Assembly (NCBI GenBank): GCA_963691815.1
Contig: OY829665.1
Span: 20,151,294-20,215,293 of the forward strand
Direction: 5' to 3'
Length of the DNA stretch: 64,000 bases
DNA from: Echiichthys vipera
Taxonomy: Eukaryota; Chordata; Actinopteri; Perciformes; Trachinidae
Shown: one piece after another, positions 12,280 through 26,661 of the stretch
Numbering within the stretch: position 1 is the stretch's first letter
Layout: each line of letters starts with the position of its first letter
Made by a program: the position numbers and the translations under genes
The notes under the pieces: model-generated
Told to the model about the DNA's origin: nothing
The model's input: the letters and a program-made list of their open reading frames with translations, nothing else
Databases searched by the model: none

Positions 12280-15200
12280 CTGTTCTTTAATGCTGTTGGC
12301 CGTTGTTTCTTTTTATTTTAAAAGCATCTATATTATTTTGTATTTTAGCACAGGTACCAGAAAAACCCAAACTATACCCAATCCTACTGGGAAGATGCAG
12401 TCAGATTGAATGACAGACGCTCAGGCTACCACAAAGCAGGATAGATCTGGTCCATCTTAATTTCATAATTTGTGACTGCAGTTTTATTGGAAATACTTTA
12501 CACTTTACATTGTGGATAACCCCCCCCCCCCCGCACGCTTTTGATCAAACACTGTCTCGCTGTTAACTCCGATAGTCTTCTAACTGCCACACAGACAGTT
12601 TGAGTTGCAGAAGTGATGAACATTTTCCCTCACTTACAGAACTGGTTGAACCTGTCCACTTCTGAAATGATCCATTGATTATTTTTTTAGTACACCATGA
12701 ATGCTTGTCACCCCACCTTCAGACCACACCTGAAAATGTTCTGAGTCATGCCGGTCACAATTAACTTTATATACCAAACAAGAACAAGGGACACTTGCTG
12801 CATCACTGTTCTGATCCCTGCTGAGGTAAGACACATGATATGTTTTTATTATTTTTTTATTTTATTAGCTTATTTGACAGGGACGATGCACAACTGCTTA
12901 GCAGTACCAGAGTTAGCAGCTAATTTTCAGCTGTAGTCCCTAACACTAGAATATAAAAAACATCACGCTATTACACAATAGTAAACCACATACAGCAACT
13001 ACAACAACACAATTTCACAACATTTAAAATGCCACAGGAACAATAATAAAAGCAACGACATGAAGACGCCACTACAACAACAATACAATTCCACAGAATT
13101 AAAAAGTATCAGCTTGGCAACAATACGAACACTAAAATTATAACATAGGACCAACATTTATGACAGAACTACACAACATCACATGTAAAATCAACTGTCT
13201 GAGTTTATAACTAATGATGAGAACATGATGATGATTTTAACTTGGATTTTTATCTTGCATTTAAAACCAGCAAAGCGGTTCCACTCTCTAATCTCTCTTG
13301 GTACTGAGTTCCAACACTTAGAGGCTCTAACAGGAATAAAAACTCATTTAATAGAGGAGCGGCTAAATCATTGATTACTTTACTAAACTAACATCAGAAA
13401 AAGACACAATGGTGATAATGTGATTGCTTTTTGTCCAGTGTCTGTAGTAGAGCAAGTGTTGTTGGAATTTAACAATTTTACAAACCTGTTTCACACGTTT
13501 TTAAGTGACAACTGTGAGTCAACTTTTATTCCCAAATATTTAAAACGTGACAGAGTCTGGATCCTTTCTCCCTTAACTATGATATCGGGCTGAATTCCAT
13601 TTTTTTAATTATAAAAATACATACATTTTGCTGATGTTGAGTGTCAGACAGGCACATCAAAATTTGTATCATTGCTGCTGTTCATTTCCAATCAACCCGG
13701 CCTAGTTCTTCTTTAAATGTGTTCATATCTTGTTGTCCAATTCCATGGGAGTGCTTATTGGTGTCTTTTTAATACATAAACCTGTTTTTTGTTCATTAAC
13801 TAGCAACAAGCATCATATTGTGATCTGGCAGACAAGTAAAGAGATTAAATTATTTAGTGATTCTCTCAGACATATTACTGAAAATGAGATAAGTTCGAGT
13901 CTTTGAGATATCTGTCATTCTAGTAGTATGAGATGAGCCGGATACTCGGGTAGCGGAGTAATCGAGTGTCAGCGGACAACGCACTATTGCCGAATACGAG
14001 TAATATACGAGTAATACCTCGGATTGAATGAAAATCCTCATTATCGGACTGTGTCTGCATCTGTGATATGTTTGTCACAGCGCCGCTGGCCTGCTGCGTT
14101 CCCCTCAGCTTCACACACACAATCTGTCTCTCCCTCACTCAGACTCGTGGATCTTTTCCTTTAACTTTTAAGTTTCTATAGTTTCAGGTTTGTTTTTACT
14201 TCAATTTGTAAGTGCCTTAAACTTTTTACCAGTGTCTTTTCCTGATTAAATTCAGATTAAAATCACCTTGAACTATTCATTCTTTCTTTGTATTTAATTC
14301 ATTAAGCAGGATTAATGATGTTACAAATGGCTTTACTTATGTCAGTTACGAGTAATCTAATTGATTACTCTTCCCGTCATTATAACGCTATAACTGTTAC
14401 CGCAAAAATGTGGCGCATTACTATAATTATTAGCTAATTGAAGCTGTTTTTTATCTAAATCTCTAAGGCAAGAGGCGAAGATTTGTTTTTTAATGGGGCG
14501 AGGCAACCACAAATGAGGATTGGCTGTGGTAGAGTAATATTTCACGGTAAACCATTTAGAGGCAGAGTTAGGCAGGTGTTGTTTTCACAAAATCGAAAGC
14601 AGGCGCAGTTTCAAACACATGACAAAAGTCAGTGAAAGAGCAACAGAATCAGCAAACCCAGGTAATCCCAAAGTAAACTTCTTTAACTGGAAGTAAATGG
14701 CATTAGAAGCAAATAATTTTCCTTACCTGGAATTTAAGGAATGAATGCATACATGAAATGCACATTATGCCCTGTACAAAAGTGTTTCTCCACGTCTGTG
14801 TCAAGCAATTCCATTGCGACTTCTCTCAATATAATTTATTTATGTCACGCCGCGGTGAGGTCTGTCCTGTCTTTGGGTTTTTGTCTTGTGCATTTCCTGT
14901 TTTATTTTGAAAGGTCACTTGCCCTTCCTCTCGTGTCACCAGTCTGACGTCATTCCCTGATTCCCGATTGTTTCCACCTGTGGTTCCCCTCCCCTCATGG
15001 GTATAAAGTCCATGTCTTTCCCCCTGTTCCGTGCCAGATGATTTTCTACCTTGTGTCAAATGTGTCCAGCGTCTGTTCCTACAGATTTGTTCATGCCCTC
15101 GAGTTTATTGTTTCCATGTTCTGGTGATAGTATTTCTTGTTTTGTCAAAGTAAGTGTAGCGTTTTTGAATTCTCGTTTTTCCATCGTTTTTCCCTCCTGG

Positions 15201-17266
15201 TTGGAGCGTCCTTATTTAATTATTCATATTGTTCACTTTGCTTTTTGTTTTTTCCTCCTGGACGAAGCGTCTTTATTTTGTACTTTGTTTTATTACTGGC
15301 GAATTTTGTTTTGTTCCTCCTGTGCGGAGTGATTTTTTTGTTTGTGACTTTTGTTCTGTGCCACGTTCCTGTGCGCGAACCTTCGCATCTGAGTCCTCAT
15401 TCCCACCTGGGCCTCACAATTTAATATCAATGTTTTCAAAACATCTATTGTGTTATTTTTATTTCTGCACGATTTAAACATAGTTATTATTATATCTACA
15501 ACAATAAATGCAATTTGGTTGGATGCTAGTCTCACTTTGTCCCACAGAAACATTAAAATATTTAAGATTTGTGTACACTGGTAATCATTTATGATGTGTC
15601 CATTTCATTATAATATTCAGATTTATCATGAATATTTGAACTTGCACATGTATTTTAAGTTCTGTTTAAGAAGGGTGGAGGTGGGGTCCAAATTCTTTGA
15701 CACATCTGAGCATTTTAAAAATTTCCTTGAAAGTAAAGTGATTGTTACTTTCCATCGTAACTAGTTACTTTTATAATTTGTAACTCAGCAACTAATTCAG
15801 GTACTTTTTGGGAGAAGTAATTGTTAACTGTAACTAATTATTTTTAAAGTAATGTGCCCAACACTGGATATTATGGACTGTAGATGATAAAATACCTTAA
15901 TCCCTGGCTGTAGTACGTTGAGAAACGTTTTTCAAGTCTTGGATTATTTGCTCACACAGTAGTTCACAGAGTTCTGAACCTCATCACATTCTTGCTTTTT
16001 AACGACTGAGCCTTTCAGGGATGCTCCTTTTATACCAAATCATGACCCTCACCTGTTTCTATTTAACCTGTTCACCTGTGGAATGTTCATTATTCAACTT
16101 TCACAGTTTTTGTTGCCTCTGTCCCAGCGTTAATGGAATGTGTTGCAGGCATCACATTAAAAATCAGTGAACATTTGCAAATTCAAAATTCTATATCTTG
16201 TCTTCGGAGTGTATTCAATTGAATATAGGTTGGAAAGGATTTTCATATCATTGCTTTCTGTTTTTATTTACATTTTACACCACGTCCCAACTTCATTGGA
16301 AGTGGGATTGCAGATTTAGGAAATAACCCCATAGAGAACCAGATAACAGGAATAGTTAATTATTCCAAGATCAGGTATCACATCAATTCCTCAAGGGCCA
16401 ATCCAGTACTCGTTTTTTCCAAATTGTTTTCAGAAAGCAACGCATCTTCCTGCAGTAATACTAATGCACAGCAATACAGCAATACAGCCTACCCAACACC
16501 TAATGCTTCATCTGAATCAAAACAGTCAAAGTTACGCTTTAAGGATATATTTTTTCACAACCACAACTTTAATACTTGTTTTTTACACAAACGTTCTCAA
16601 ATTTGCATTTGCATTCTGTTAATGATCAGTCAAGCTGTGGAGCAGTCTTGTATAAAGTACTTGAAAACAATACTTAAGTCAAAGCACAAGTATCCACGCT
16701 TCCATCCAGTCCATATCACAAGTTGAAAAGTTTAATTTGATTGTTTTGTATTTGTTTTTATTTTTTATGCTGTATATTAATATTTAAATGTTTTTTGGGT
16801 GTGTAATGAGGTATGAGATATGACGTAAATGAGGAAAAGGGTCTGGCACCGAGTGTGTCCCACATCTGGCTCTTTATACTGCAGGCAGTGATTAGGGGAA
16901 TCAGCAACAGCTGGGCAGAACCACACCTTCCAGGTCCAGACATGCAACACAGAGAGAGAAGACACATGCAGGTCAAAACAGACAGGGGGAGACAAAACAA
17001 GCAATAGAAGGTAGAAAGGTAGGCCTGGCAGGACTGGGATCCTGACAATAGCCCCCCAAAAAGGCAATCCTATTGTCAGAATAATAATAATAATAACAAA
17101 CGACAATTCCTGCTAAAACTATAGGTCCCTCTCCAACGACTTTGTTGGTGCTCGAGCCCTAATAATAAAAGTCTGATAACAAAAAGAAGTATCAGAAGAA
17201 GAAACTTAGAAATAAAAAGATAAAGATTTATCCATTTCAACTTTAAAGGGCTTCTATAAAGAAGCT
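12280..17266. repeat. Tandem duplication, unit 2
   Basis: This unit is nearly identical to unit 1 over 9540-12279 (here 14412-17266) and to unit 3 over its first 1.75 kb. It keeps the segment 13025-14411 that unit 1 has lost. Differences are few, so the duplication is much younger than the inverted arms. No gene is present; the open frames are within repeats. Confidence 0.85.
14843..15418 (+). mobile_element. Solo LTR (gypsy-like), unit 2
   Basis: It has the same ends and the same ATTTA target duplications (14838-14842 and 15419-15423) as the unit 1 copy. It is 576 bp and seems full length. Identical flanks show that the LTR inserted before the tandem duplication. Confidence 0.8.
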
Positions 17267-19607
<2,341 letters not shown>

Positions 19608-19609
19608 AT

Positions 19610-19849
19610 TTTAAAATATTTATAAAACTTAACGTCGGATGATGGGGGTATGTATACTCCAATCACGTTAAATGGCATTTGCTGGGAAAGGGTAATGGTT
19701 AAGGCAATACATTCATTGTCATTTGTGCACACCAGGTCAATTTGTTTACATTTAATGTCATCTTTCACATACGTTAGCAGCCCACCGACCCTTCCTTTAT
19801 ATTTTATTCTTTCTAAAAACATTTTAGCAGGGCATTGTAAATGATGCAA
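19610..19849 (-). pseudogene. Non-LTR retrotransposon endonuclease fragment
   Basis: The - strand reads GRVGGLLTYVKDDIKCK and later NVIGVYIPPSSDVKF. This matches the middle of an apurinic-type (EEP) endonuclease domain of a LINE ORF2: the 'YRPP' loop ahead of the GDFN motif. The fragment ends just before that catalytic motif, so it is inactive. Its clade cannot be fixed from so short a piece. Confidence 0.65.
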
Positions 19850-20815
19850 CAGGCCACGATATGGTCAGCCATGTCTCAGATAAACACAGAAAGCCTAGAT
19901 TTGCGTCGGAAAAAACGCTTTCCAACTGAGGAGGCCTCTTGGTTTAGTGTGCGGATCCCAGATGATTTTGGAATGTTGGATAGTTTGGAAAAGACCAATT
20001 TTAAGGTGTATTGTGAGTTTCGGGATGAAAGTCCCGGTTGAGGGATATTACCTTGATTGGAGATCATTACTGCTGAATGTGCAGCAGTGTGCAGAATCAG
20101 GCCCCAGGTTCAGCTGCACTTTGCCAGCGAGAAGAATGGTTAACAGGTCAGCAAGCAGTTTTCCTTGTGTTTGTGAAGCTTTATCCTTCGCTGTTGGTTC
20201 GTTCATATGGTGCAGTTAATCGGCCAGCTGGTAATATAGTGCTAATATGATGTGAATTGGCGGACTAAGAGGAAAAATATAATTGCAGCGTACTGCATAC
20301 TACAATTACAGATAACGCTGTAAAGTCTGCATGTGTCTGCCAATATGTTGCATTGGTGGAACGAGTAAGATCCTGGTTCTTTTTTGCTGGTTTGGATGGT
20401 GCAGATGAGGGCAAAGCTAAAAGTTAGGTTGGTGCGTTTTCAGCTCCTGCCTGGCCACCAGCCCACCACTATCGTTCACCTCCTCTTATTCATTAAAGAG
20501 TGAAAACTTAACGTACCTCTATGTTATGCTACACTTTACTTCTGCTCCACGATATTTCAAAGCAAAATATTGTACTTCGTACTTTCACTGTAGTTACTGG
20601 ATATGTTGGATTTATTTTGTTGATTTAGATTTACATGCAGTTAAAACCATATGATCAGTTTGGTTTTGGTTATGTTTTGGAACATTCAACTGGCTTGATC
20701 TTGTAGTGATTTGATTCTAAAAGAGTTATGAGCACATAGAGAACAAAGTGAGACCATGCTGGCTTTAGTCCATCAATGTTCTGAAGGTTTAATTTAAAAT
20801 ACACAAGACATTATA
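19850..20815. other. No recognisable gene
   Basis: Short frames on both strands (19841-20219) have no match I can name. The remainder, to 20815, is AT-rich with no clear motif. Confidence 0.4.
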
Positions 20816-20819
20816 CAAA

Positions 20820-22300
20820 AGTTCAGTTGATAGGGGGTTTTCCGGTTTGGCTGAGATGGAGTAGAGGAGTGTTGACTCTCGCTCCTGCAAGGGACAGGGG
20901 GAGTGCCACCCATCTAGATAAGTCGGACTTGTCTAGATGGGTGGCCCTCCCCCTGTCTTTTTTGCTTATCTAGCCCAACAACTTAACGCCTTTATTTGGC
21001 CGAATAAACCATCCCGTATCAAAAAACATATTCTTCAAATCCCTAAACCTGAAGGGGGACTGGAACTCCCTAATTTCCGCCACGACTTCTGGGCCTACAA
21101 CATTAAGAAACTTTTATATTGGCTCTGCGTTTAAGTTGCAGACGTCTGCCCACCCTGGGCTCATACTAAGATAACATCTGCTTACTGCTCTTTGCACACG
21201 ATTTGCTCACAGCTCCCAATAATTGCCCATAAGGCTTCACCTAAAATGGTCATCACCAATACCATTAAAATCTGGATCCAGTTCAGGAAGCAGCACGGCT
21301 CTAACAGGGCTTCAACCCGTGCCCAAGTTTTAAACAATTATGCATTTCTCCCTTCCTGAACAGATCCTATGTTTCGCATATGGTTGGATAAGGGCCTCAA
21401 AATGCTTGATGACCTGTATGAGGAAGGTGTTTTGCATCCTTTGCACCTATGTCGTACAAAAACAGCCTGCCTATTTTTCGATAAAAGCAATTCCCACATT
21501 TTCAGAACCACCTCCGTGAAGATGAGATGGACCAATTCCTGTCTCTCAACGTACAACACAAATGACTGATGTCTGTCATTTATAATAAGATTCCTCTTCT
21601 GATCCCAGTCCCCACTGTATCACCTAAAAGTGCACAGGTAAATTATTTGGGGGTAGACGTTACTGAGGTCCAGTGGAGGGACATTTTAAAACTGGTCCAT
21701 TCAACCTTGATTTGTGTCAGTCAGGGCCTATTACAGTGGTAGGTGATTAATAGAGCCCATTTATAGAGCTTTCACAAACTGGCTAAGATATACCCTAGTC
21801 ACAGTGGTGCACGTAAACTCAGTCGACCACGCACACATGTTCTGGACATGCTTAAAGCTTGCTGAATTTCGGTCTGATATATTTCAAACCCTAAAACTGG
21901 CTCTTAACACAAATTTGGAACCAAATCCCCTGACTGCTCTTTTTGGGCTCCCTCATTCTAAAAATCTGCCCATTAACGTGTCGTGGCCTTTACCACCCTG
22001 CTCACCAGACGTAACATTCTCCTTGAATGGAAACCGGTTTCTCCACCGACTCATAACAGTTGGGTACGTGACATTTTACAATGTCTACGGTTAGAGAAGT
22101 TAAGGTTTTAACAGAGGGGATCTTTGACGGCATTTCACCAAACCTGGGACCCACTGCTAGCTCTTATCAGTAATAGTCTTCCCAGTTTTCTTGCGGCTTT
22201 CTCGCAGTTCAGGCACTTTTGTCTCTGCTCTCGCCTCTGCTTGCAATTCTGTGCTGATATTCATGCTTTCTTCTAAGTTAAATTACGTAGAGTGGCTCCT
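20820..22300 (+). pseudogene. L1/Tx1-type LINE, 5' end joined to ORF2 tail
   Basis: Three open segments in one frame (20937-21134, 21369-21569, 21804-22094) carry the C-terminal part of an L1-type ORF2. They read LNAFIWPNKPSRIKK, PEGGLELPNFRHDFWA, FRIWLDKGLKMLDDL and VDHAHMFWTCLKLAEF. The last contains the H-x3-W-C core of the L1 C-terminal Cys region. The endonuclease and RT catalytic motifs are missing. The segment 20820-20890 looks like element 5' leader joined directly to the ORF2 tail at a fold-back (20893-20957). Confidence 0.65.
20893..20957. repeat. Near-perfect hairpin at L1 junction
   Basis: gacagggggagtgccaccc at the left pairs with gggtggccctccccctgtc at the right. The middle, ctagataagtc/gacttgtctag, is also paired. 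Arms are about 31 nt with two mismatches and almost no loop. Confidence 0.85.
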
Positions 22301-22456
22301 GTATACTGATAAATCAATGGGACTATACACTTTTTGTGGATAAAAGACTACTGCCATAATTACGTAAATATTTGTGCGACCTGAGTACTGCTCAACCTAG
22401 GCCGACCCATAGCAAAAGCCTGCAGTGAAACAGAGCCAAAGCTAATTAGCAGCAAG

Positions 22457-23027
22457 ATGCCTCCCTTTTCTGAAGACGACTACCACAAACTTCTCCAGAA
22501 GATTGCAGTACTGGAAACCAAAATCCACAGGTTAGAAGTAAATGGACAATGTGGGAATGATACAACTTTACCATGGCCCCAAAACAGTGGACAAGAAAAT
22601 TCTAACACACGGCTAGTTTTATCACTACGAAGATACAGGAGAACCATGTACAAGGTAATAAATCCACAAGTTCTTGCTAGAACTCTATTGGTGCTAAGCC
22701 TAATAGTAAATCCTCTCCCTGGGGAACGCGTGGGAGACTAACAGGCAGTGCCCAGGGCATTGGGATTTGTGATGCGACTGGCTGGCCTGCTCTACCCTCC
22801 CGGCATAGCGTCTCATCAACCCCTGCTGACAGAGCCCCGGACAGCTGCCAAAGGGAGGAATAACAACAAACCTACCCAACAACAATGTGTACAACTGGAG
22901 AACAGATTTGCTCCACTGCTGCAGGATCCTGGATCCCCACCTGACGACCTGGATCATTTTTCATCTGCTCACAACGAGGTGAGAGGAAAAAAAAGAAACT
23001 CAGATTGTAATTATTTAAACCTTTAGA
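22457..23027 (+). pseudogene. Probable LINE ORF1 fragment
   Basis: An ATG at 22457 opens 94 codons beginning MPPFSEDDYHKLLQKI, with a heptad-like stretch (LLQKIAVLETKIHRLEV). A frame change then leads to 22748-23026 with LENRFAPLLQDPGSPPDDL. A coiled coil followed by a 'NRF..L' segment is a common ORF1 layout in fish L2/CR1-type LINEs. It is not intact, and a host gene fragment cannot be excluded. Confidence 0.4.
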
Positions 23028-23491
23028 CATTCATAATGTGGCTGCTTCACACCCAGGCACATTACGAACTAACAGCAAAAGTTATTTAGCATTGGCAACA
23101 TAAGTTGTCAGTGTAGCACCGGTGTCACACTACAAACTGCGCCACTGGACCAGTTCTACGTTCTAAGGAGTGGGGAGCAAAATAATTACACCAGAGGCCG
23201 TTGCTTAAAATATAAAATGCTGGTAATTTACTGGATTCAAAAACACATACAAAACAGTACATAAAATAAAATATCCTGCAGGTTCCTGAAATTGAGTTGA
23301 GTATAACAAAAAAAGTATTTCACTTTTTCTTTTGGGTCTTTAGTTCACCTGTTTATTTAAGTCAGGCTAATTTAAGTTAATTAGAGCGGTCTTTTCTGAA
23401 TTTAGAATTACTATTTTTTCTTCTTGAGTTAACTCTTTTTCCCTTTCTTTTACAGGTAAGAAAATACCTTCAATTACACAATCAGGTCATA
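23028..23491. other. No feature seen
   Basis: AT-rich intergenic sequence without coding potential or clear repeats. Confidence 0.4.
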
Positions 23492-24559
23492 GTGGACCAC
23501 AATCATTCAAATAACATTCAAAATATGAACTCAAAATAAAAGTATGACACTTCCAGATCAAGTTCACAGTCCAAATGTGAGTTCACGTTTCAGTTCAATG
23601 AAAAGCTTCAGTTCGATTCAGTCCAAAAATAAATCAGTTCTCAGTTCAGTTCAAACCCATATCTGATACTCCTACCGCTCTGGTAGCGAGTCACCATTCG
23701 CAGAAGACTTCCTCACTGATGCGATGGAGAAGATGAGTTGATGGTCTGGTTCTGGCTCGCCATCTTGAATCCCGTCTATGCATGTGCACGCCGCACACGG
23801 CAGACCAATCCTCGCTCCGACCGAGCTCCAAACCAAGCATAAAACCTGACCTGTGTAACAGGTCATAAATACAAACATAAATCTCTTTAAATCTTCAAAT
23901 TACACAAATAAATATTTCACAGTCTCTGAGTTTGTAACATTACTGCTACGTTGCTTTTTCATCTCAAAATGGCGGCGGAGCGGTCTCTTTGAACTCACGG
24001 CTCCGTCTCACACATCAAATACTGCAAGCGCCTTTCATTTACACAGCATACAGTCACTTTTATGACATTCACAGTCTTCATAAACCCAAAATATTACTGG
24101 TAAACAGTTTATGACGGAGCATTTCCTTATAAACAGCTACTTTTTAGCGTTAGCTCTCGCCAGGGAAAAAAAAGGTACAACATAGTAAAAATGAAAATAA
24201 AATCAACACAAGACTCACCAAAACCGGTGTGGCTTAGTACACATGAAATCCCGTCAGTTCCCGACCAGGCAAATTCTGTTTTTCCGACTGCAAAATCCAC
24301 TTTTTCACTCCGTTTTCTGCTTATTGATCTCCACTCATTCGCTCCGATTTCCTCCTCTGCTCCGGTCTCTGCTGCTAGTCCCTTAAAGGGCAGCGATATG
24401 AACTTCCTGTCGGCATTATTTTCATCTTCAACATTAAGTTATTGTTGTATTAACTTTAACTCTGATTAATTAATTTACATTAAATTAATCACGTTTGACT
24501 TTTAAACTTATTTATGCAGCTTTTAAAGTACTTATTCTTATTTATACCATATTTTAACA
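23492..24559 (-). mobile_element. LTR-like element, copy 1
   Basis: This is about 1.07 kb. On the - strand it starts TGTTAAAATATGGTATAAA and ends near gattgtggtcca. A second copy lies at 46855-47853 on the + strand. It has a TATA-like word (tataaataag) near its start and a short frame on the - strand beginning MASQNQTINSS. It could be a solo LTR or another kind of medium-length element; no protein domain was recognised. Confidence 0.55.
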
Positions 24560-26066
24560 TGGGTTACATCAGTCTCAACTAATAATATGCATTAAACATT
24601 ATAAACAGTTTAGCATCTACATTGACATTGAAACAAGACCCACGTTCCCCCCAGAACTAGTAAAGCGGCCATTGTGGTCATGCCTCCCTCATTTCAACTG
24701 TACAGTAACATCACAGCTTTAAACTTGTACAGGATAACAGTTAGGAATAAACAAAGCTCATGGGCTTATCTATGTTAACAGATAAAAGTTTCAGACACCA
24801 CCATCAAAAGAAAAGAAAAGGAATCACATATCATGATGTTATTCCCTTTTTTTTTGAGGAGCTAAATGCCTGCCAGAAAGAACGACATCAGTGCTGCGCA
24901 GCTGCCACCTAGTGTGCATTACCGCAAAGTGTTTGCCACTGCTGAAAAGTGTTGAGAATTAATAAAAATGACTCAATTAAAACAAAATGGCACATAACTT
25001 GATAGTGTGCCTGATTGTGAAGTGAAAATAGGAAGCTTGTGTTATATCTGAAGGAATATTTTAGCTTCAGCTTCCTGGTTGGATATTAGTTGATAACCCA
25101 GGACTATCTAATGTTAAATAGTAATTTAGATAATTTGTTAATTAGTAATTTCTATGCATAATTTCTTTGAACTGCAGTATTTGCACTCACATTCAAATAT
25201 TCTTACACTCTGAATGAAACCTTGATCTGCATGTCCTTTTTTTTAATTAACACTGACTCTGCGGACAGCCTCAGAGACTAGGATCAATGAATAATTATTT
25301 GTATCACTTGTGATGTTATCAGTCACTAATAATTTCCCCCTGGGATTATTAAAATATTTCTGATACTGATTCACAATGATAATTAATTATTTTAATATTA
25401 GAGAGCAACGGCATGTTCATATGAGATGGGAAACTTGTAATGATCTTACAATCATTATAAGTTTCCCATCATAGGATAAATAAACTTAGAGTTCAGGCTT
25501 AATGCTAAATTCCTCCAGATGCGTGTTTGGTCCGGCTCCACTTCGAGACGGCAGCAGGAAGGACCCCATGACATTGTGAGGAGTGGTAGAGTCCAATTGT
25601 TCCACCTCTTCTTTAAAACTTGATAAAACAACTCTTGCTCTGGGTGTCACCCTTTTGCCCAGGAGTGCAGAATCTCAGACACGAAGGAGCTCAATGAAAA
25701 AGTTTAGAAAGAATAGACTGTACAAAAGTAACTGAATGTGCATGCTACAAAACCTTGATACTCTCACACTAAATAAATAATGTGTATGTGAAACAAAATC
25801 AATGTGTCCTGTAAATTATTTGTACAAACACCATATATGAATAACGAATCCGAGAAATTATATGATATCTCAACAAGATAAACTGCATGAGCAAAAGAAA
25901 TCAAGGTATGGTTTCCACTTTTTAAGATGTTTGTGTGACCATTGCTGTGGCCATTACACAGACACATCACACTATTATTATCATTTTATCTAAACTGAAT
26001 TTTAGCAAGTAATATTATTTAGCATGATAAGGTGTCACTTACCCCTTTGTTTTTTTTTTTTAATAG
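24560..26066. other. Upstream region of the NXPE gene
   Basis: No coding sequence was recognised. The first exon or promoter of the NXPE gene may lie here, but nothing marks it clearly. Near 25425-25470 'gatgggaaacttgtaatgatc' pairs with 'atcattataagtttcccatc', forming a short inverted repeat. Confidence 0.4.
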
Positions 26067-26226
26067 CTTTTAATCCACTACCAGAGGAAGTGGGCCCTTG
26101 CTGCAGCCAGAGATGAAGACTGTCCCAGAGGCCAGATGGAGTGTTAGAAAGAAGTACAGTGTCTGTTTCCTCTTTCTGGCTGTGGCTGTGCTACTCTTTG
26201 TTCTACGTAACATGGGCATTCTGGAG
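26067..26226 (+). CDS. NXPE exon 1 (start and signal anchor)
   Basis: The acceptor follows a T-run and taatag. There are 46 nt of leader, then ATG at 26113 and 38 codons ending in phase 0 before gtgaga. An upstream non-coding exon must exist if this acceptor is used. Confidence 0.75.
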
Positions 26227-26580
26227 GTGAGAACTTGATTTTAGTGGGCCCACTTAAAGGCTGTACCCAGTTTATATCTCTATCTGGAGATATCCTGGTA
26301 GAACATGCTGCTGTTTACATGTAGCTACATGCCAGCCGCAGACAAAGCTTTAGTATTTGCTGCTTTAATTACTACCTAATATGAGAGCCCAAGCCTACTA
26401 CAACAAGTTGATCGTGTTTTGTATAAAACAAGGAACAGAGGAGCTTAAATTAGATAGGAGCTACATCAAAGCATCTCAGAAGGAGGGTGCAGCAACAATG
26501 AGCAGTATGTATGTATGTTCTAAGGAGGAGGTCTTTTGCATCATCATCACAATTAGGTCTTGTCCATCCCACACATACAC

Positions 26581-26661
<81 letters not shown>

